From Streptomyces griseus subsp. griseus (lineage in GTDB: Bacteria; Actinomycetota; Actinomycetes; Streptomycetales; Streptomycetaceae): a DNA stretch of 64,000 bases. Below the pieces are notes generated by a model. That model had not been told where the DNA came from. It saw nothing but the letters and a program-made list of their open reading frames with translations, and searched no databases. Positions 40,601 to 49,722 of the stretch are shown here, one piece after another; position 1 is the first letter of the stretch; each line of letters opens with the position of its first letter. The stretch covers positions 2,976,001 to 3,040,000 of the forward strand of contig NZ_CP032543.1 in NCBI RefSeq assembly GCF_003610995.1, in the 5' to 3' direction. A program made the position numbers and the translations under genes.

Positions 40601-42186
40601 CAGGCAACCCCATCGAGGTGCGCCGCATGACATGCGGATCGCGCTTTGAGGTCAGCTACGACGGGGGCACCACCGACGCACGCACCGTGCGCTACACCCT
40701 GAACGGGGAACCGGCCGCACTCGGCTTCCGACTGAACGTGGACGCAGCCTCCTTCACCCTGGCGCCCCTCGACACCAGCCACCCCCAGGTCGCCCAGTAT
40801 CTGACCTCGCCCCAATGGCGCACCCTGGCCTTCTTCCACGCCGTCGACAGCGACGCCGCCCTCAGCGAGGTGACCAACCAATTCCAGCGCGGCTGGCTGG
40901 CCCTGGCCTACCTGACGTCGTTCTCCCTGCGAGGCCTGGCAGAAAACAGCCCCGCCCCGGCATCGATCCGCCAGATGCTCGCCACCGGAACCTGGCGAGA
41001 CGACCTGAGCGAGATCCTCAGCGTGCTCTACCGCGACGACCCAGCTACATCACCCGCACAAAGCAACGAACGCCTCATCGCCACCCTCACCGAACTCAGC
41101 CAGCAACCCGTCGTCATCGACGCACTCGACCGCGCCGGACACCTCCTCGTGGCCTCGGACATCGCCCAGCGCACAGCCGACCTGGCACGACGTACCTACA
41201 CCGACACCATGGCTGCAGCCATCTTGAGCGCCGCCCTTCGCGCCTGCCCCGACGCCCAAGACGGCGACCTGATTGTGGACGTGGAACTGCCCGCACACAG
41301 CCACAACGCGGCCGCGATCTGGCTCAGCGAAACCTCCATCGGAGGTCTAGGTGTCATCGAGCAGCTCTCCCGGCACTACGCCGAAGACCCGCGGCGCTTT
41401 TGGCGCCTGGTCGAATCAGCACTGACCCCCAACGACTACGAATACGTCGACTCCACCGTCACCCGACTCCTGCACCACGTGACCACCCAGCCCAACGGCA
41501 AGGCAGCACGTGCCATGGCAGCCCTGCGGGCCCACACCTCCGCCGCCGAATCCAACCAAGCGCTGACAACACTGCGCGAGGCCTGGAGCGACATCGACGG
41601 CCCCCCACGCCACAGCGCAGTGGCAGCACTGTCAACCCGGCTGCTGCGTCCCGGCAGCACTCCCGCCACCGACGCCAGTACACTGGCATTGGTCGAAGGA
41701 TGGCGGTCCCTGGAACAACGCCTGGGCGTGGAAGTCGATGCCCGCGTCATCGCTTACGCCGTCGGATCAGGCCGCATGCCCACCGGCCCGGGACCGCGCC
41801 TTAGCGCCGACCAAGCCTTCAGCCTGCTCTGGCCGCGTGGCCGCGACGCCCGCAACCACCATCTCCAGCACTACCAGCCTTATCTCGACCGCCCCGCCAG
41901 CCTGGACCGACTCCTGGCCACCGCAGCACACGACGAACAACTGCCCCACATCGACGTCACCGAAGAAGGCTGGGAAGAGCGCTACCAAACCGCACTAGCC
42001 CAACACGCCGCCGCCGTGTTGACCGCAGACACCCAAGCCACCACCGCACTGGCCGACGCCATCGTCCGGGTGCCGGCCCTGCCGATCGACCGAGACGCGA
42101 TGCGCGTACACGGAGAAATGCAAAGCATGAGCCGCCACGGCCAGCAATGGCACGTACGAGTGGACATCCGAGAGGCCACACAATGA
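37661..42186 (+). CDS. dpdJ: DpdJ, DEVH-box helicase with zinc cluster (frameshifted near 37815)
   Basis: Coupled GTG start at 37661 (GTGA overlap with dpdI). The conserved-looking N-terminus ...ELPLVSWGITDG...VLDVIESLLPKAP breaks frame at ~37805-37820. The main frame resumes as DGAQMSSEDLLYEFRDRAW. One missing base explains it and gives ~1508 aa; alternatively translation restarts at ATG 37828 (1452 aa). The core has Walker A VGAGTGSGKTLAF, DEVH (LVLLDEVHTYSG), SATLRD and motif VI RRGRAGRQ. A four-Cys insertion (CPYLTCPACERGE...LTCLAPACRA) between motifs probably binds zinc. It is the third helicase of the system. Its stop overlaps the dpdK ATG. Confidence 0.87.
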
Positions 42187-42704
42187 ATGGACTCCAGCGC
42201 CCCGTACGCACCGGCGGACCCACCGGTGAAAACCCCGACACCATTCTTGCCACGGCCCTGATGGGAGAACTTCTCTTCCCCGGACCCAGAATGTGGCTGG
42301 TCTCGCCCTGGATCAGCGACGTCCACGTCGTGGACAACAGCCACGGATCATACGACGACCTGTTCGGCGACACCCCTCCCAGCGCCTGCTCACTATCCGA
42401 CCTCCTCGCCCGGATCGTGACCGCTGGCTCCGCCCTCACCGTCGTCACCCGCCCCGATCCCCACAACGCCCACTTCCTCGCCCGATTGCACCGCCGCACC
42501 CCTGCCCAATCCGTCCGCGTGGTGCAAGACGCCTCCGTCCACGAAAAGACCATCTGCGGCCGTGACTGGCTGCTCACCGGGTCAATGAACTTCACCGTGC
42601 GCGGCTTGTTGGAAAACGATGAAGCCGTGACCTACAAGGTGGGAGGCAGCCATGCAGGCCAGGCACGCCTCGAACTCGCCCAGCGCTGGAAGAAGCATCA
42701 GTGA
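42183..42704 (+). CDS. dpdK: DpdK, phospholipase D-like nuclease
   Basis: 173 aa from ATG 42183 (ATGA overlap with dpdJ). Near residue 119 a single HKD-type motif reads HEKTICGRDWLLTGSMN, matching the HxK...GSxN signature of PLD-superfamily nucleases, which normally act as dimers. An N-terminal WLVSPWISD segment also fits the family. In the dpd system this is the best candidate for the enzyme that cuts DNA lacking the 7-deazaguanine mark (inference). Its stop overlaps the dpdD start (GTGA). Confidence 0.88.
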   Translation: MNGLQRPVRTGGPTGENPDTILATALMGELLFPGPRMWLVSPWISDVHVVDNSHGSYDDLFGDTPPSACSLSDLLARIVTAGSALTVVTRPDPHNAHFLARLHRRTPAQSVRVVQDASVHEKTICGRDWLLTGSMNFTVRGLLENDEAVTYKVGGSHAGQARLELAQRWKKHQ

Positions 42705-44773
42705 CCACCACACGCCAAAGCGCCCCAGCCTGGACCACACAGGACCTGGACGACCTCTTTCAGCGCTTCTTCGGCCCAGGCAACGACGCGTGGCCAGGAA
42801 TGGATCCCGACCCCCGCAAGGGCAAACGAGCCCGGCCCTTCGTCGACCTGCTGCGCCGCAGTACTGACATTCCCCTCGTCCTGCCCCGCTACCAGCAAGC
42901 CCAGGACCGCTTCGCCATCTACGTCACCGCCCGTGACGAAGCACACGCGGCGCTCATGGCCCAGATCATCACCGCATTCGCCGGACCGACGTACCTCATC
43001 GACGCAGGCGTGCGTCCGTGCACCCTCGACGTCAACGACCCCATCGAGTCCGCACTGCTGGACCTCGCCGGCGAAGCAACCACCTTCCGCCTGGAAACCC
43101 ACCCCAACCGCCGCTACCGCCAGAAACTGACCGACGTCGCCCTGCTCATGCAGCGCACCCTGGCCAGTCGCCCCCCTCGCCTGTGGCGCGTAACCAAACC
43201 CACGGGGCGACTCCTGGCCGAGTTCGACGCTGCCCTGGCCGCCGGCGGCGAAGCAGCCTCCCAAGCAACGCTCGAGCAGTTGGCAGCGCAAGGCGGCATC
43301 AACGCCGTCAACCTCGCCTACCTGCGCATCAAACGGCTCTCCCGCCTTGGCCTCGACCAGGAACTGCTCGACTACCCTGACCTGGGCGACATCGTGCGGC
43401 AAAACCCGCCGATCCCCGTCAAGGAAGCAGTGCTTAACGCTGTCTACGCATGCGACCTGCACGAACCACTCACCTGCGGTGACCTGCCAGGCGCCCAACA
43501 AGCCCTGCGCGATCGAGGCTTCCTCGCCCTTGCGCCCTTCGAAGATGCCCAAGCCTCATACTCCACTGAAGCCCTCACCGTCCTCCTCCTCGCCGCCGTG
43601 AGCCGAGAGGACTTGGCAAGCACCAAAACAGTTCTCACCACCCTCCAAAAGAACGCACCCCTCGAATCCCTTCCCTTGGCTCTTCGTAGCGCTATCACCG
43701 CGTTGCACAACGTCCAGCCGGACGGGATACCAACCCACCAGACAAGCAAATCCACCGAAACGCCCGAAGTTCCCGCCCCCGCGTCCCCGACACACCACGC
43801 GGACGCACCACCCACACCAGCAACTCCCACCTCCTGGCCGGAGTTGATGAGCGCGGTCGCCGACGGCCACGCCCACCTGACCAGCATCCTGGACCAGGAA
43901 GCGTGGACCGACTGGCCATCACCAGCCCAAGACGACCGGCACATCGCCACCGTGCTGGAGGACCTCCTCGACGACAGCCAGGCAAAAATCTGGCGATACG
44001 TGGGCGCCTTCATCGACAGCGTCGGGTACGGCCAGCCTGCCCCCTTGAGCGCACGCGCCCTGATCACCTGCGCACTGGCATACGACTGGCTCGGCCCAGG
44101 AGACCTGCTAGCCGTACAGGCCCTCACCGAAATCGTCCTGCGCTCCAGTCCTTCCGCCGCTACTTACAAACAACTGCTGGAAGAACTCGCCGACACCTGC
44201 GAACGCTGGGTGGCCCCCGAACGAGCCGCCATCGCACTGGACTTCGCCGACCGCCTCGTCATGGAAGCCAGCCCCGAGCCAAACGCACGCGAAACCTTCG
44301 CCCTGGCACTGCTGCTACCACTGAGCGTGCACCAGGGGCGCTTGGACCCCGGCGACCTGAGCATGGCGCGCCGCCTGTCCACGGAACTCGGCATTGAACT
44401 GGACTGGCAGAGCCAGCCCAGCGAAGGCGAAGCACAAGACGCCGAAGCAGAACTCAAGGCCGCAACGGGGTGCCAACTCCTGCTGTACTCCCTCGACGAA
44501 CGAGTGCTCGACCGAGTCAGCGAGACGCTTCAGCAACTTGTCCCTGGCCTCAAAGTGACCGCTTCCCACGACAGCGTAGGAAGTTCCCAACTGCGTCAAA
44601 AAGCCCGACAGGCAGACGTGATCGTCTTGGCCACCCGCTGTGCCAAGCACGCCGCCACAGGGTTCATCACACAGCACGCAAAATCAGCTGTTACCGAATA
44701 TGCGGACGGCAGTGGTTCGGCCTCTCTTCTGCGCGCGGCAATACACGGCTTGCTCCGCGCCGGCAAGGTTTGA
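42701..44773 (+). CDS. dpdD: DpdD, dpd-system protein of unknown activity
   Basis: 690 aa; GTG start at 42701 overlapping the dpdK stop (GTGA). No recognised catalytic motif. There is a proline/threonine-rich linker near residues 345-375 (PAPASPTHHADAPPTPATP). The C-terminal ~110 residues look like a small alpha/beta domain (GLKVTASHDSVGSSQLRQKA, then ADVIVLATRCAKHAAT) resembling proteins that sense or sort damaged DNA strands; this is only an impression. It is the last gene of the plus-strand operon. Assigned DpdD because it is the large uncharacterised member that completes the set. Confidence 0.72.
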   Translation: MTTTRQSAPAWTTQDLDDLFQRFFGPGNDAWPGMDPDPRKGKRARPFVDLLRRSTDIPLVLPRYQQAQDRFAIYVTARDEAHAALMAQIITAFAGPTYLIDAGVRPCTLDVNDPIESALLDLAGEATTFRLETHPNRRYRQKLTDVALLMQRTLASRPPRLWRVTKPTGRLLAEFDAALAAGGEAASQATLEQLAAQGGINAVNLAYLRIKRLSRLGLDQELLDYPDLGDIVRQNPPIPVKEAVLNAVYACDLHEPLTCGDLPGAQQALRDRGFLALAPFEDAQASYSTEALTVLLLAAVSREDLASTKTVLTTLQKNAPLESLPLALRSAITALHNVQPDGIPTHQTSKSTETPEVPAPASPTHHADAPPTPATPTSWPELMSAVADGHAHLTSILDQEAWTDWPSPAQDDRHIATVLEDLLDDSQAKIWRYVGAFIDSVGYGQPAPLSARALITCALAYDWLGPGDLLAVQALTEIVLRSSPSAATYKQLLEELADTCERWVAPERAAIALDFADRLVMEASPEPNARETFALALLLPLSVHQGRLDPGDLSMARRLSTELGIELDWQSQPSEGEAQDAEAELKAATGCQLLLYSLDERVLDRVSETLQQLVPGLKVTASHDSVGSSQLRQKARQADVIVLATRCAKHAATGFITQHAKSAVTEYADGSGSASLLRAAIHGLLRAGKV

Positions 44774-44840
44774 GGTAGAAGCCCGCCTCGCTTACGTTGC
44801 CGTCACCCGGGCCCGCGACCGCCTCGACCTCGGCGTGTGA
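44772..44840 (+). pseudogene. UvrD/Rep-type helicase C-terminal fragment
   Basis: Twenty-two residues, EVEARLAYVAVTRARDRLDL plus GV and a stop, match the end of the UvrD_C signature (E-R-L-x-Y-V-A-V-T-R-A-R). Nothing upstream in this frame belongs to it because dpdD occupies that DNA. It is a relic of a helicase gene truncated when the dpd operon was joined here. Confidence 0.6.
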
Positions 44841-45171
44841 GGCTCATAAAGTCATCGCTGCTGGTCGGCACCCGCCTACAGGCTCGTCGACGGGGACTTG
44901 TAATGCTGCCCTGATGATCGTGTCCCTGCTCTACCGCACCGCATCGACGCCCACTTGACCGGACTCCCTGCAGGCACCACACGCCGCACCCACTTCGCCG
45001 ACCTCACACCCCGACCCCGCCGGAAGCCCCGCACACCACCCGCGAATCGGGCGACAGTCCCACAGGGCCGGGTCGGTATCCGTGGTGCGTGCCATCGTGG
45101 ATGCGCTGCAGGATGGGTCTGTCCAATTGGCAGCCGCCGAGGACGGGCGCAAGCACGGCAGATGAGGGGCA
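44841..45171. other. intergenic region between convergent dpd operons
   Basis: About 330 bp without a supported gene. A short plus-strand run (RAIVDALQDGSVQLAAAEDG) near 45090 could be a relic. Nothing else is recognisable. Confidence 0.4.
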
Positions 45172-45200
45172 TTCACCGTGTCCGATCCAGGCACGGTGAA
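45172..45200 (-). terminator. hairpin terminator of dpdC-B-A-B2 operon
   Basis: Perfect 9-bp inverted repeat TTCACCGTG / CACGGTGAA, extendable by two more pairs including a G-T, around an 11-nt spacer. It starts 13 bp beyond the stop of the last minus-strand gene (45214). Confidence 0.7.
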
Positions 45201-45213
45201 CCCAGTCGGCCGG

Positions 45214-46317
45214 TCAGCCCCGCACGGTGCGCACCAGCAGGTCGGTGAGCAGGCGGATGTCGTTGGGGGTGTTTTGCAGGCCATTCCAGCGGCGCTGTTC
45301 GCCGTCGGGGAAGCGCCACATGCCGGAGGTCCAAGCGGTGACCGGCATCAGGCTCAGGATGGCGTTGCGGACCCGGTCGCAGTCGACGTCTTCGGCGGCC
45401 ATGCCGTCGGTGAGGCTATCCATGACGAAACCCATGGCTTGGATGCCTGCTCCGTGGCTGAGGCGGGACTGGCGGGGCGGGAGCTTCCAGGCGTCGCTGA
45501 AGGTTTCCTGCACGATGGTCCAAAAGGAGCGCAGGTGCAGCAGCATGCGTTCGACGTCGCCGGAGCCGTCTTCGGGGTTGCGGTACTGGTAGAGGGCCCC
45601 TTCGAAGAGGCTGTGCTCCAGCATGCGCAGCAGGCTGGTGTCTTTGATGTTGCCGTGGGGGGAGGTGGGGCTGGCGACGCGGCCGTAGAAGGGGCCCTCG
45701 CCGTCGATGTTGAGGCGAGTCATCAACCGCGCTGGCAGGCGCTTGCGGGCGTAGGAGGGAGGGAGGTGTCCGCTGGTTTCGGGCAGCAGTTCGTGGATGA
45801 GGCCCTTGGGTAGCGGCTTGGTGGAGTTGACCAGGATGAACTGGGAGCGCTGATCTTGTTGATCGTCGGCGATGAATCCGACGGCGGCTACGGGGAATTC
45901 GGCCAGGTCCGCGTCGCGGATGGCGGCGCTGCGCTGCTGTCCGTCCACGATCAGGGCGGGCTTTTCCTCATCGGGAAGGGATTCGTCGACGGGGATGACC
46001 AATTCTCCCGGGACGGAGTAGTCGACGCCGGCAGCCCGGCGTGCTCCGGTCTCGAACCTGACGGACTCGTCGAACGCCAGGACCAGGGCGTTGGGGAGCA
46101 TGGCGTTGTCGGACTCGAGGTAGCGGCGGATGCCCCGGATGTGGCTGAGGACTTCGGGTCGCTGGTAGCCCTGCAGGCTGCTGCTGTCGTCCCGCCGGAC
46201 GCGGGAGACGGCGGCGAAGCTGTGGATCTTCTTTCCGTCGACAGCGAAGCAGTAGATTTTTCGGTCACCCTGACGCACTTCAAGTGCGGGGAGCCTGAGT
46301 TCGTAGCGGTCGGCCAT
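45214..46317 (-). CDS. second DpdB-like protein (ParB-like/DGQHR family)
   Basis: 367 aa from ATG 46317, preferred over 46332 because AGGAG lies five bases upstream. It contains GYQRPE (~50) and the DGQQR motif (ALIVDGQQRS, ~125-129) of the ParB-like/DGQHR fold shared with DndB and DpdB, plus a KPLPKGLIHELLPE segment. It is clearly paralogous to the gene at 47573-48706 (same motif order, spacing and length) but divergent in sequence. DpdB supplies ATPase activity that helps DpdA exchange bases in DNA. A second copy may form a hetero-oligomer or widen target choice. It lies 38 bp after dpdA in the same operon. Confidence 0.82.
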   Translation of the reverse strand: MADRYELRLPALEVRQGDRKIYCFAVDGKKIHSFAAVSRVRRDDSSSLQGYQRPEVLSHIRGIRRYLESDNAMLPNALVLAFDESVRFETGARRAAGVDYSVPGELVIPVDESLPDEEKPALIVDGQQRSAAIRDADLAEFPVAAVGFIADDQQDQRSQFILVNSTKPLPKGLIHELLPETSGHLPPSYARKRLPARLMTRLNIDGEGPFYGRVASPTSPHGNIKDTSLLRMLEHSLFEGALYQYRNPEDGSGDVERMLLHLRSFWTIVQETFSDAWKLPPRQSRLSHGAGIQAMGFVMDSLTDGMAAEDVDCDRVRNAILSLMPVTAWTSGMWRFPDGEQRRWNGLQNTPNDIRLLTDLLVRTVRG

Positions 46318-46355
46318 CGCATCTCCTGACATGGATAAAAAGTAGAGGGCGGATC

Positions 46356-47576
46356 TTACCCGAAGGTGAGTGATCGCATTTTCGCTTCGAGCACGGTCAA
46401 ATTATGAAATCCGCGACGCTTGTTTCGCTCACTCCCCCGGAATATCACGATCTCAATTCCGTGCTTCTCACACAGGGCGCAGGGACAGATGCGCCAGGGC
46501 GCATCGCTCAGGGTGCGCTCGTACACTTCGAGGTAGCTTTTCTTTTTGGGCCCGAGTACGAGGGATTCGTAGGTTCCGAGGGCAGTCAGGACCTCCTCTA
46601 TGGACGTGTCCTCGCGATCGAATTCGCGCAGGGCGCGCAGGCTGGCTCGCTCGGCGGCGATTGCTTCTGCCTGCGACACGTTCCCGGACAGGATGAGCCG
46701 CTTGAGTGCGGGGTTTCCGTCGACTTGGGGGACCCTGATGGCCGTGTAGGAGTCGGTGGCCGAGTGGTAGTTATTGCGGTCATCCATGAAGGCCTGACGG
46801 AAGGCGGAGGTACTGTCGAAACTGGTCACGCCGTGACGGGCGAACTGTTCCATGCTGTCCACCCGGTTGATGCCGAGGAGATGCAGTCCTGTTCCCGGGG
46901 AGCGAATGTCGTCGATGGCGCGCAGGCAGGAGAGGATTTCGTGCGATTTGAGGGGAACCATGCCGCCCAGTGCGATGCGCCGGTAACCCATCTTCTGCAA
47001 CTGCTTCACGCTGTGCGCGTAGCTTTGCGGGCCCCAACCCTGTGCTGCACCGACCGGTTCGAAGTGCGCGCCTGATTTTCGTGTTGCGGTAATGAATTCT
47101 TCGGCAAGTTCCAGGGAGATTTGCTGCCGGGTGATCCAGGCGTCTTCGGGCTGCTTATCAGACTCTTCGGGAATATACCCGAAGATAATGTGGTCGATAC
47201 TAATTCCCGCATCGAATCCACAACGGCCGTAGAAGTCCATGACTTCATCCACCTCGTAAGGCGGACGCTCTTCGTCTATATAGTTGAAGGCGCCACAGTC
47301 ACCGATGGTGGCACAGGCTTCGGGGAGACGGAAGAAATTTCTCACGCCCAGCCGGTAGAAACGCTCGCGCTGCGGGGAGGAGTATTTTCCCGAGCCTTTC
47401 ACGGATCCGTCGACGACCGCCTTGCTGACGAGGATCCCGTCGTAGGGGATCGGCGTCACAACCTGGTGAGCGTAGACGTCGTCCCGTTGGCGCACTCGGT
47501 AGGGCGAGTACTCGTCGTTGACGAAGTCGTAGGTGGGGCTCACCAGGTCCTGGCTGTCAGGAAAATAGAATTTCAC
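46356..47576 (-). CDS. dpdA: DpdA, DNA-guanine transglycosylase (TGT-like)
   Basis: 406 aa from GTG 47576, overlapping the dpdB stop as GTGA. Residues ~92-96 read GDCGAF, corresponding to the catalytic DSGGFQ of tRNA-guanine transglycosylases. GISIDHIIFGYIP (~124-136) and RIALGGMVPLKSHEI fit the TIM-barrel core. A C-terminal CPCALCEKHGIEI...H cluster matches the TGT zinc site. In Salmonella, DpdA with DpdB replaces guanine in DNA by preQ0. The upstream open frame reaches 48407 but that part overlaps dpdB and is not coding. Its substrate preQ0 is made by the divergent que operon. Confidence 0.92.
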   Translation of the reverse strand: MKFYFPDSQDLVSPTYDFVNDEYSPYRVRQRDDVYAHQVVTPIPYDGILVSKAVVDGSVKGSGKYSSPQRERFYRLGVRNFFRLPEACATIGDCGAFNYIDEERPPYEVDEVMDFYGRCGFDAGISIDHIIFGYIPEESDKQPEDAWITRQQISLELAEEFITATRKSGAHFEPVGAAQGWGPQSYAHSVKQLQKMGYRRIALGGMVPLKSHEILSCLRAIDDIRSPGTGLHLLGINRVDSMEQFARHGVTSFDSTSAFRQAFMDDRNNYHSATDSYTAIRVPQVDGNPALKRLILSGNVSQAEAIAAERASLRALREFDREDTSIEEVLTALGTYESLVLGPKKKSYLEVYERTLSDAPWRICPCALCEKHGIEIVIFRGSERNKRRGFHNLTVLEAKMRSLTFG

Positions 47577-48706
47577 GCCGCTTTTGCCTTTTCCTGCACA
47601 TAGATACGGAGGAGGTAGTTCGACAGGGTGCTGATGTGGCGCGGGTTGTTCTGGAGTTCGTTCCAAGGGATGTTCAGGTCCGGCCAGCGCCCGTCGGTCC
47701 AACGGCAGTGCGGTGCGACTAGTGCGAGTTCGGCCCGTGCCTGCTCGAGCGCATGGGGGGATGCAGGCGGGATGGCCATCATTACGCGGTCCATGAGACG
47801 CCCCATGGAGCGGATGCCCACTCCGTGCATCAGCCGACTCCGAGTCGCCGGCAGGCCCCACGCTTCCGGGAAGGTGTCCCGGACGGCATTCCAATAGATG
47901 ACAAGAATCTGCCGGATGGTGGCGGTGTCGACGGTGCCGTTGGACAGATTTTTGTAGGGGAAGAAAACACCCGAAGGGGAGTTGAGGGATTCCTGTATGG
48001 CCGTGGTGAGGCTGTTGTCGGTGACGACAGCCTCCGCTTTCTGCTCGGCCGTGGTGGAAGGGCGGCGCACCAACCCGTGGAAGGGCGAATCCTTGTCCTG
48101 ATTGAGGGCTTCGACCAGGACCGAGGGGAGTTTCCTGGCGGACAGTTTGGTCGGCAGCACCGTGCCGACTTCGGGAAGCAGTTCGGTGACGAGGTTGGTC
48201 GGCAGCGGGGAGACCGTGTTCACGCGCAGGAACTGGTCTCGCTGGGTTTCCAGGTCTTCGGCGACAAACCCGGCGATGGTCACGGCCAGGCGGGTGTTGC
48301 GGGTGCGGGCCAGAGCGAGGCTGCGCTGCTGGCCGTCGACGATCCAGGCCGGCCGGGGGGCATCGGGGGAATCGGGCAGAGAGATCTCCAGCGTCCCGGA
48401 GGTACACAGGCCGTCGCTGCTGCTGGGGCCGGGGCTGGACTTGAACCGCACACTGGAGGGCAAGGCGAGGATCAGTCCGTTGGGAAAGAGGACCTCGTCA
48501 CTGTCGAGATACTCCAGGATCTGCTTGACGTGCTGCTTTTTCTCGGGGCGCTGGTAGCCGATGAGCCTGCCGGCCTCGTCCCGGGAGATCCGCGCGACGT
48601 CGGCGACCTGGTGCACCTCTTCTGCCGCCAACGTGAACACATACAGCGGGATCGTGGGGTGCTGCTCGATCCGCAGGGCCCGACGCTTAAGCACAGTGAA
48701 AGTCAT
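47573..48706 (-). CDS. dpdB: DpdB, ParB-like/DGQHR ATPase partner of DpdA
   Basis: 377 aa from ATG 48706, sharing one base with the dpdC stop (TGATG). It has GYQRPEKKQHV (~50) and AWIVDGQQRSLAL (DGQQR ~124-128), the hallmark of the DpdB/DndB ParB-like fold, and an SPLPTNLVTELLPE segment. The purified Salmonella homologue has ATPase activity and is required with DpdA for preQ0 insertion. Because it directly precedes and is coupled to dpdA, it is taken as the true dpdB; the copy at 45214 is the extra one. Confidence 0.88.
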   Translation of the reverse strand: MTFTVLKRRALRIEQHPTIPLYVFTLAAEEVHQVADVARISRDEAGRLIGYQRPEKKQHVKQILEYLDSDEVLFPNGLILALPSSVRFKSSPGPSSSDGLCTSGTLEISLPDSPDAPRPAWIVDGQQRSLALARTRNTRLAVTIAGFVAEDLETQRDQFLRVNTVSPLPTNLVTELLPEVGTVLPTKLSARKLPSVLVEALNQDKDSPFHGLVRRPSTTAEQKAEAVVTDNSLTTAIQESLNSPSGVFFPYKNLSNGTVDTATIRQILVIYWNAVRDTFPEAWGLPATRSRLMHGVGIRSMGRLMDRVMMAIPPASPHALEQARAELALVAPHCRWTDGRWPDLNIPWNELQNNPRHISTLSNYLLRIYVQEKAKAA

Positions 48707-49599
48707 CAGCGGCCAATCGTTGATGTGTACAGGTCTGCGAAGCGCCTCTGTTCACAGGCCATCCCCTTGTCTCTGAAGAGACGCAGCAGACGAGTGCGGG
48801 AGGAGTCGGGGTGGAGGGCCTTCATCTCTTTGATGAAGGCGATCACCAGCTCGTCCGACATAGGTGTGCGTGCGTAACGTTCGGGCCGGGCCGCCTGAGA
48901 GGCCCAGGCATCCCAACGCGCCTGCGCCTCAGGGCTGATGAGGCGGCCCGGCGTGCAGTGCTCGAGCCAGGAGGCTGCCATGCGGGTGTTCAAGCTGGTG
49001 AGGGTTCCGCCGAGGGCCTGCCGCAGGGCGGCATTGGCCGGCACCCGCAGCACCCCGTCCAGATCGCAGGCGCCCCCGATCAGCACCACCTCGGCGTCGG
49101 CGGCCGCGAGCCCGCGCAAGTCCCGCTGCATGGCCTGGGCGTAGGTCTCCGACAGCACCACCAGTGCCCGTCCGGCGGCCGTGGCGATCTTAGACAGATC
49201 GCTGGCGCCGTCCAGGTGCTGCAGGTGATCCCACCACCGGGATGCTTCATGACTGGAGAAAGCCACGGAATCTGCGTGTCGTGGTACGAAAGTCGCTGCA
49301 TACGACGGCGCCAGGCTGGAGACTTGCCGTAGGCCCAGGCCGGCCGAGGCTACATAGAGACGAGGGACAAACCCTGCTCGAGCTGCGGCGTCGGTGAGAG
49401 CGAGCGCACGCCGCCACTGATCCCCCTGGTAGAGATCCTGCAGTTTCGCCTGCCGGCCCTGGACTGCCTGCAGGCGGCGTGCCCATTCCGCGGCTCGCTG
49501 CGGCAGGTCGCCGCTGGGCAGGGTGCGGGCTTGCAGGTCCGCGGGGGGTGGTGAGGCCTTCCGGTCCGTGCACGTGACCACGATGGGCAACTCGTTCAC
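48706..49599 (-). CDS. dpdC: DpdC, preQ0-to-amido-deazaguanine converting protein
   Basis: 297 aa from GTG 49599, where similarity begins (NELPIVVTCTDRK). The N-terminal pattern VVTCTDRK, a KLQDLYQGDQWRRAL segment and RLYVASAGLGLRQV resembles the YaaA/DUF6884 kind of Cys-containing fold, with the Cys of TCTDRK a likely active residue. In Salmonella, DpdC hydrates the nitrile of preQ0 in DNA to give 2'-deoxy-7-amido-7-deazaguanosine. The assignment combines fold impression and position (first of C-B-A). It diverges from queC across 123 bp, so the mark-making genes and precursor genes can be controlled together. Confidence 0.8.
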   Translation of the reverse strand: MNELPIVVTCTDRKASPPPADLQARTLPSGDLPQRAAEWARRLQAVQGRQAKLQDLYQGDQWRRALALTDAAARAGFVPRLYVASAGLGLRQVSSLAPSYAATFVPRHADSVAFSSHEASRWWDHLQHLDGASDLSKIATAAGRALVVLSETYAQAMQRDLRGLAAADAEVVLIGGACDLDGVLRVPANAALRQALGGTLTSLNTRMAASWLEHCTPGRLISPEAQARWDAWASQAARPERYARTPMSDELVIAFIKEMKALHPDSSRTRLLRLFRDKGMACEQRRFADLYTSTIGR

Positions 49600-49722
49600 T
49601 GCGACTCGACCCCTGGCTTCCGTAACTCGATTTTTGTTGTGGTTACTGTAGCCGGTAGTTAGGGGGGTAGGCTGCACCTGCCTCAACTGAGGAAACTGGA
49701 CTGCAGATAGGGGAGTGACAGC
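49600..49722. promoter_or_regulatory. divergent dpdC / queC promoter region
   Basis: 123 bp between oppositely transcribed starts. It holds the perfect palindrome CCTCA-AC-TGAGG (49681-49692) about 30 bp upstream of queC. A TAACT...AGTTA repeat pair also spans ~49623-49660, with a T-rich tract (TTTTTGTTGTGG) between. These are candidate operators; no regulator gene is adjacent. Confidence 0.5.

Noticed and set aside
46356..48407. A 683-residue DpdA reading
   Set aside because: The upstream 277 codons are Pro/Arg/His-rich antisense-like frame overlapping dpdB; similarity starts at GTG 47576, which overlaps the dpdB stop.
45214..48706. DGQQR proteins as DndB of a phosphorothioate (dnd) system
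   Set aside because: No dndA, C, D or E genes; a TGT-like dpdA lies between them and a preQ0 operon is adjacent, so the DpdB assignment fits.
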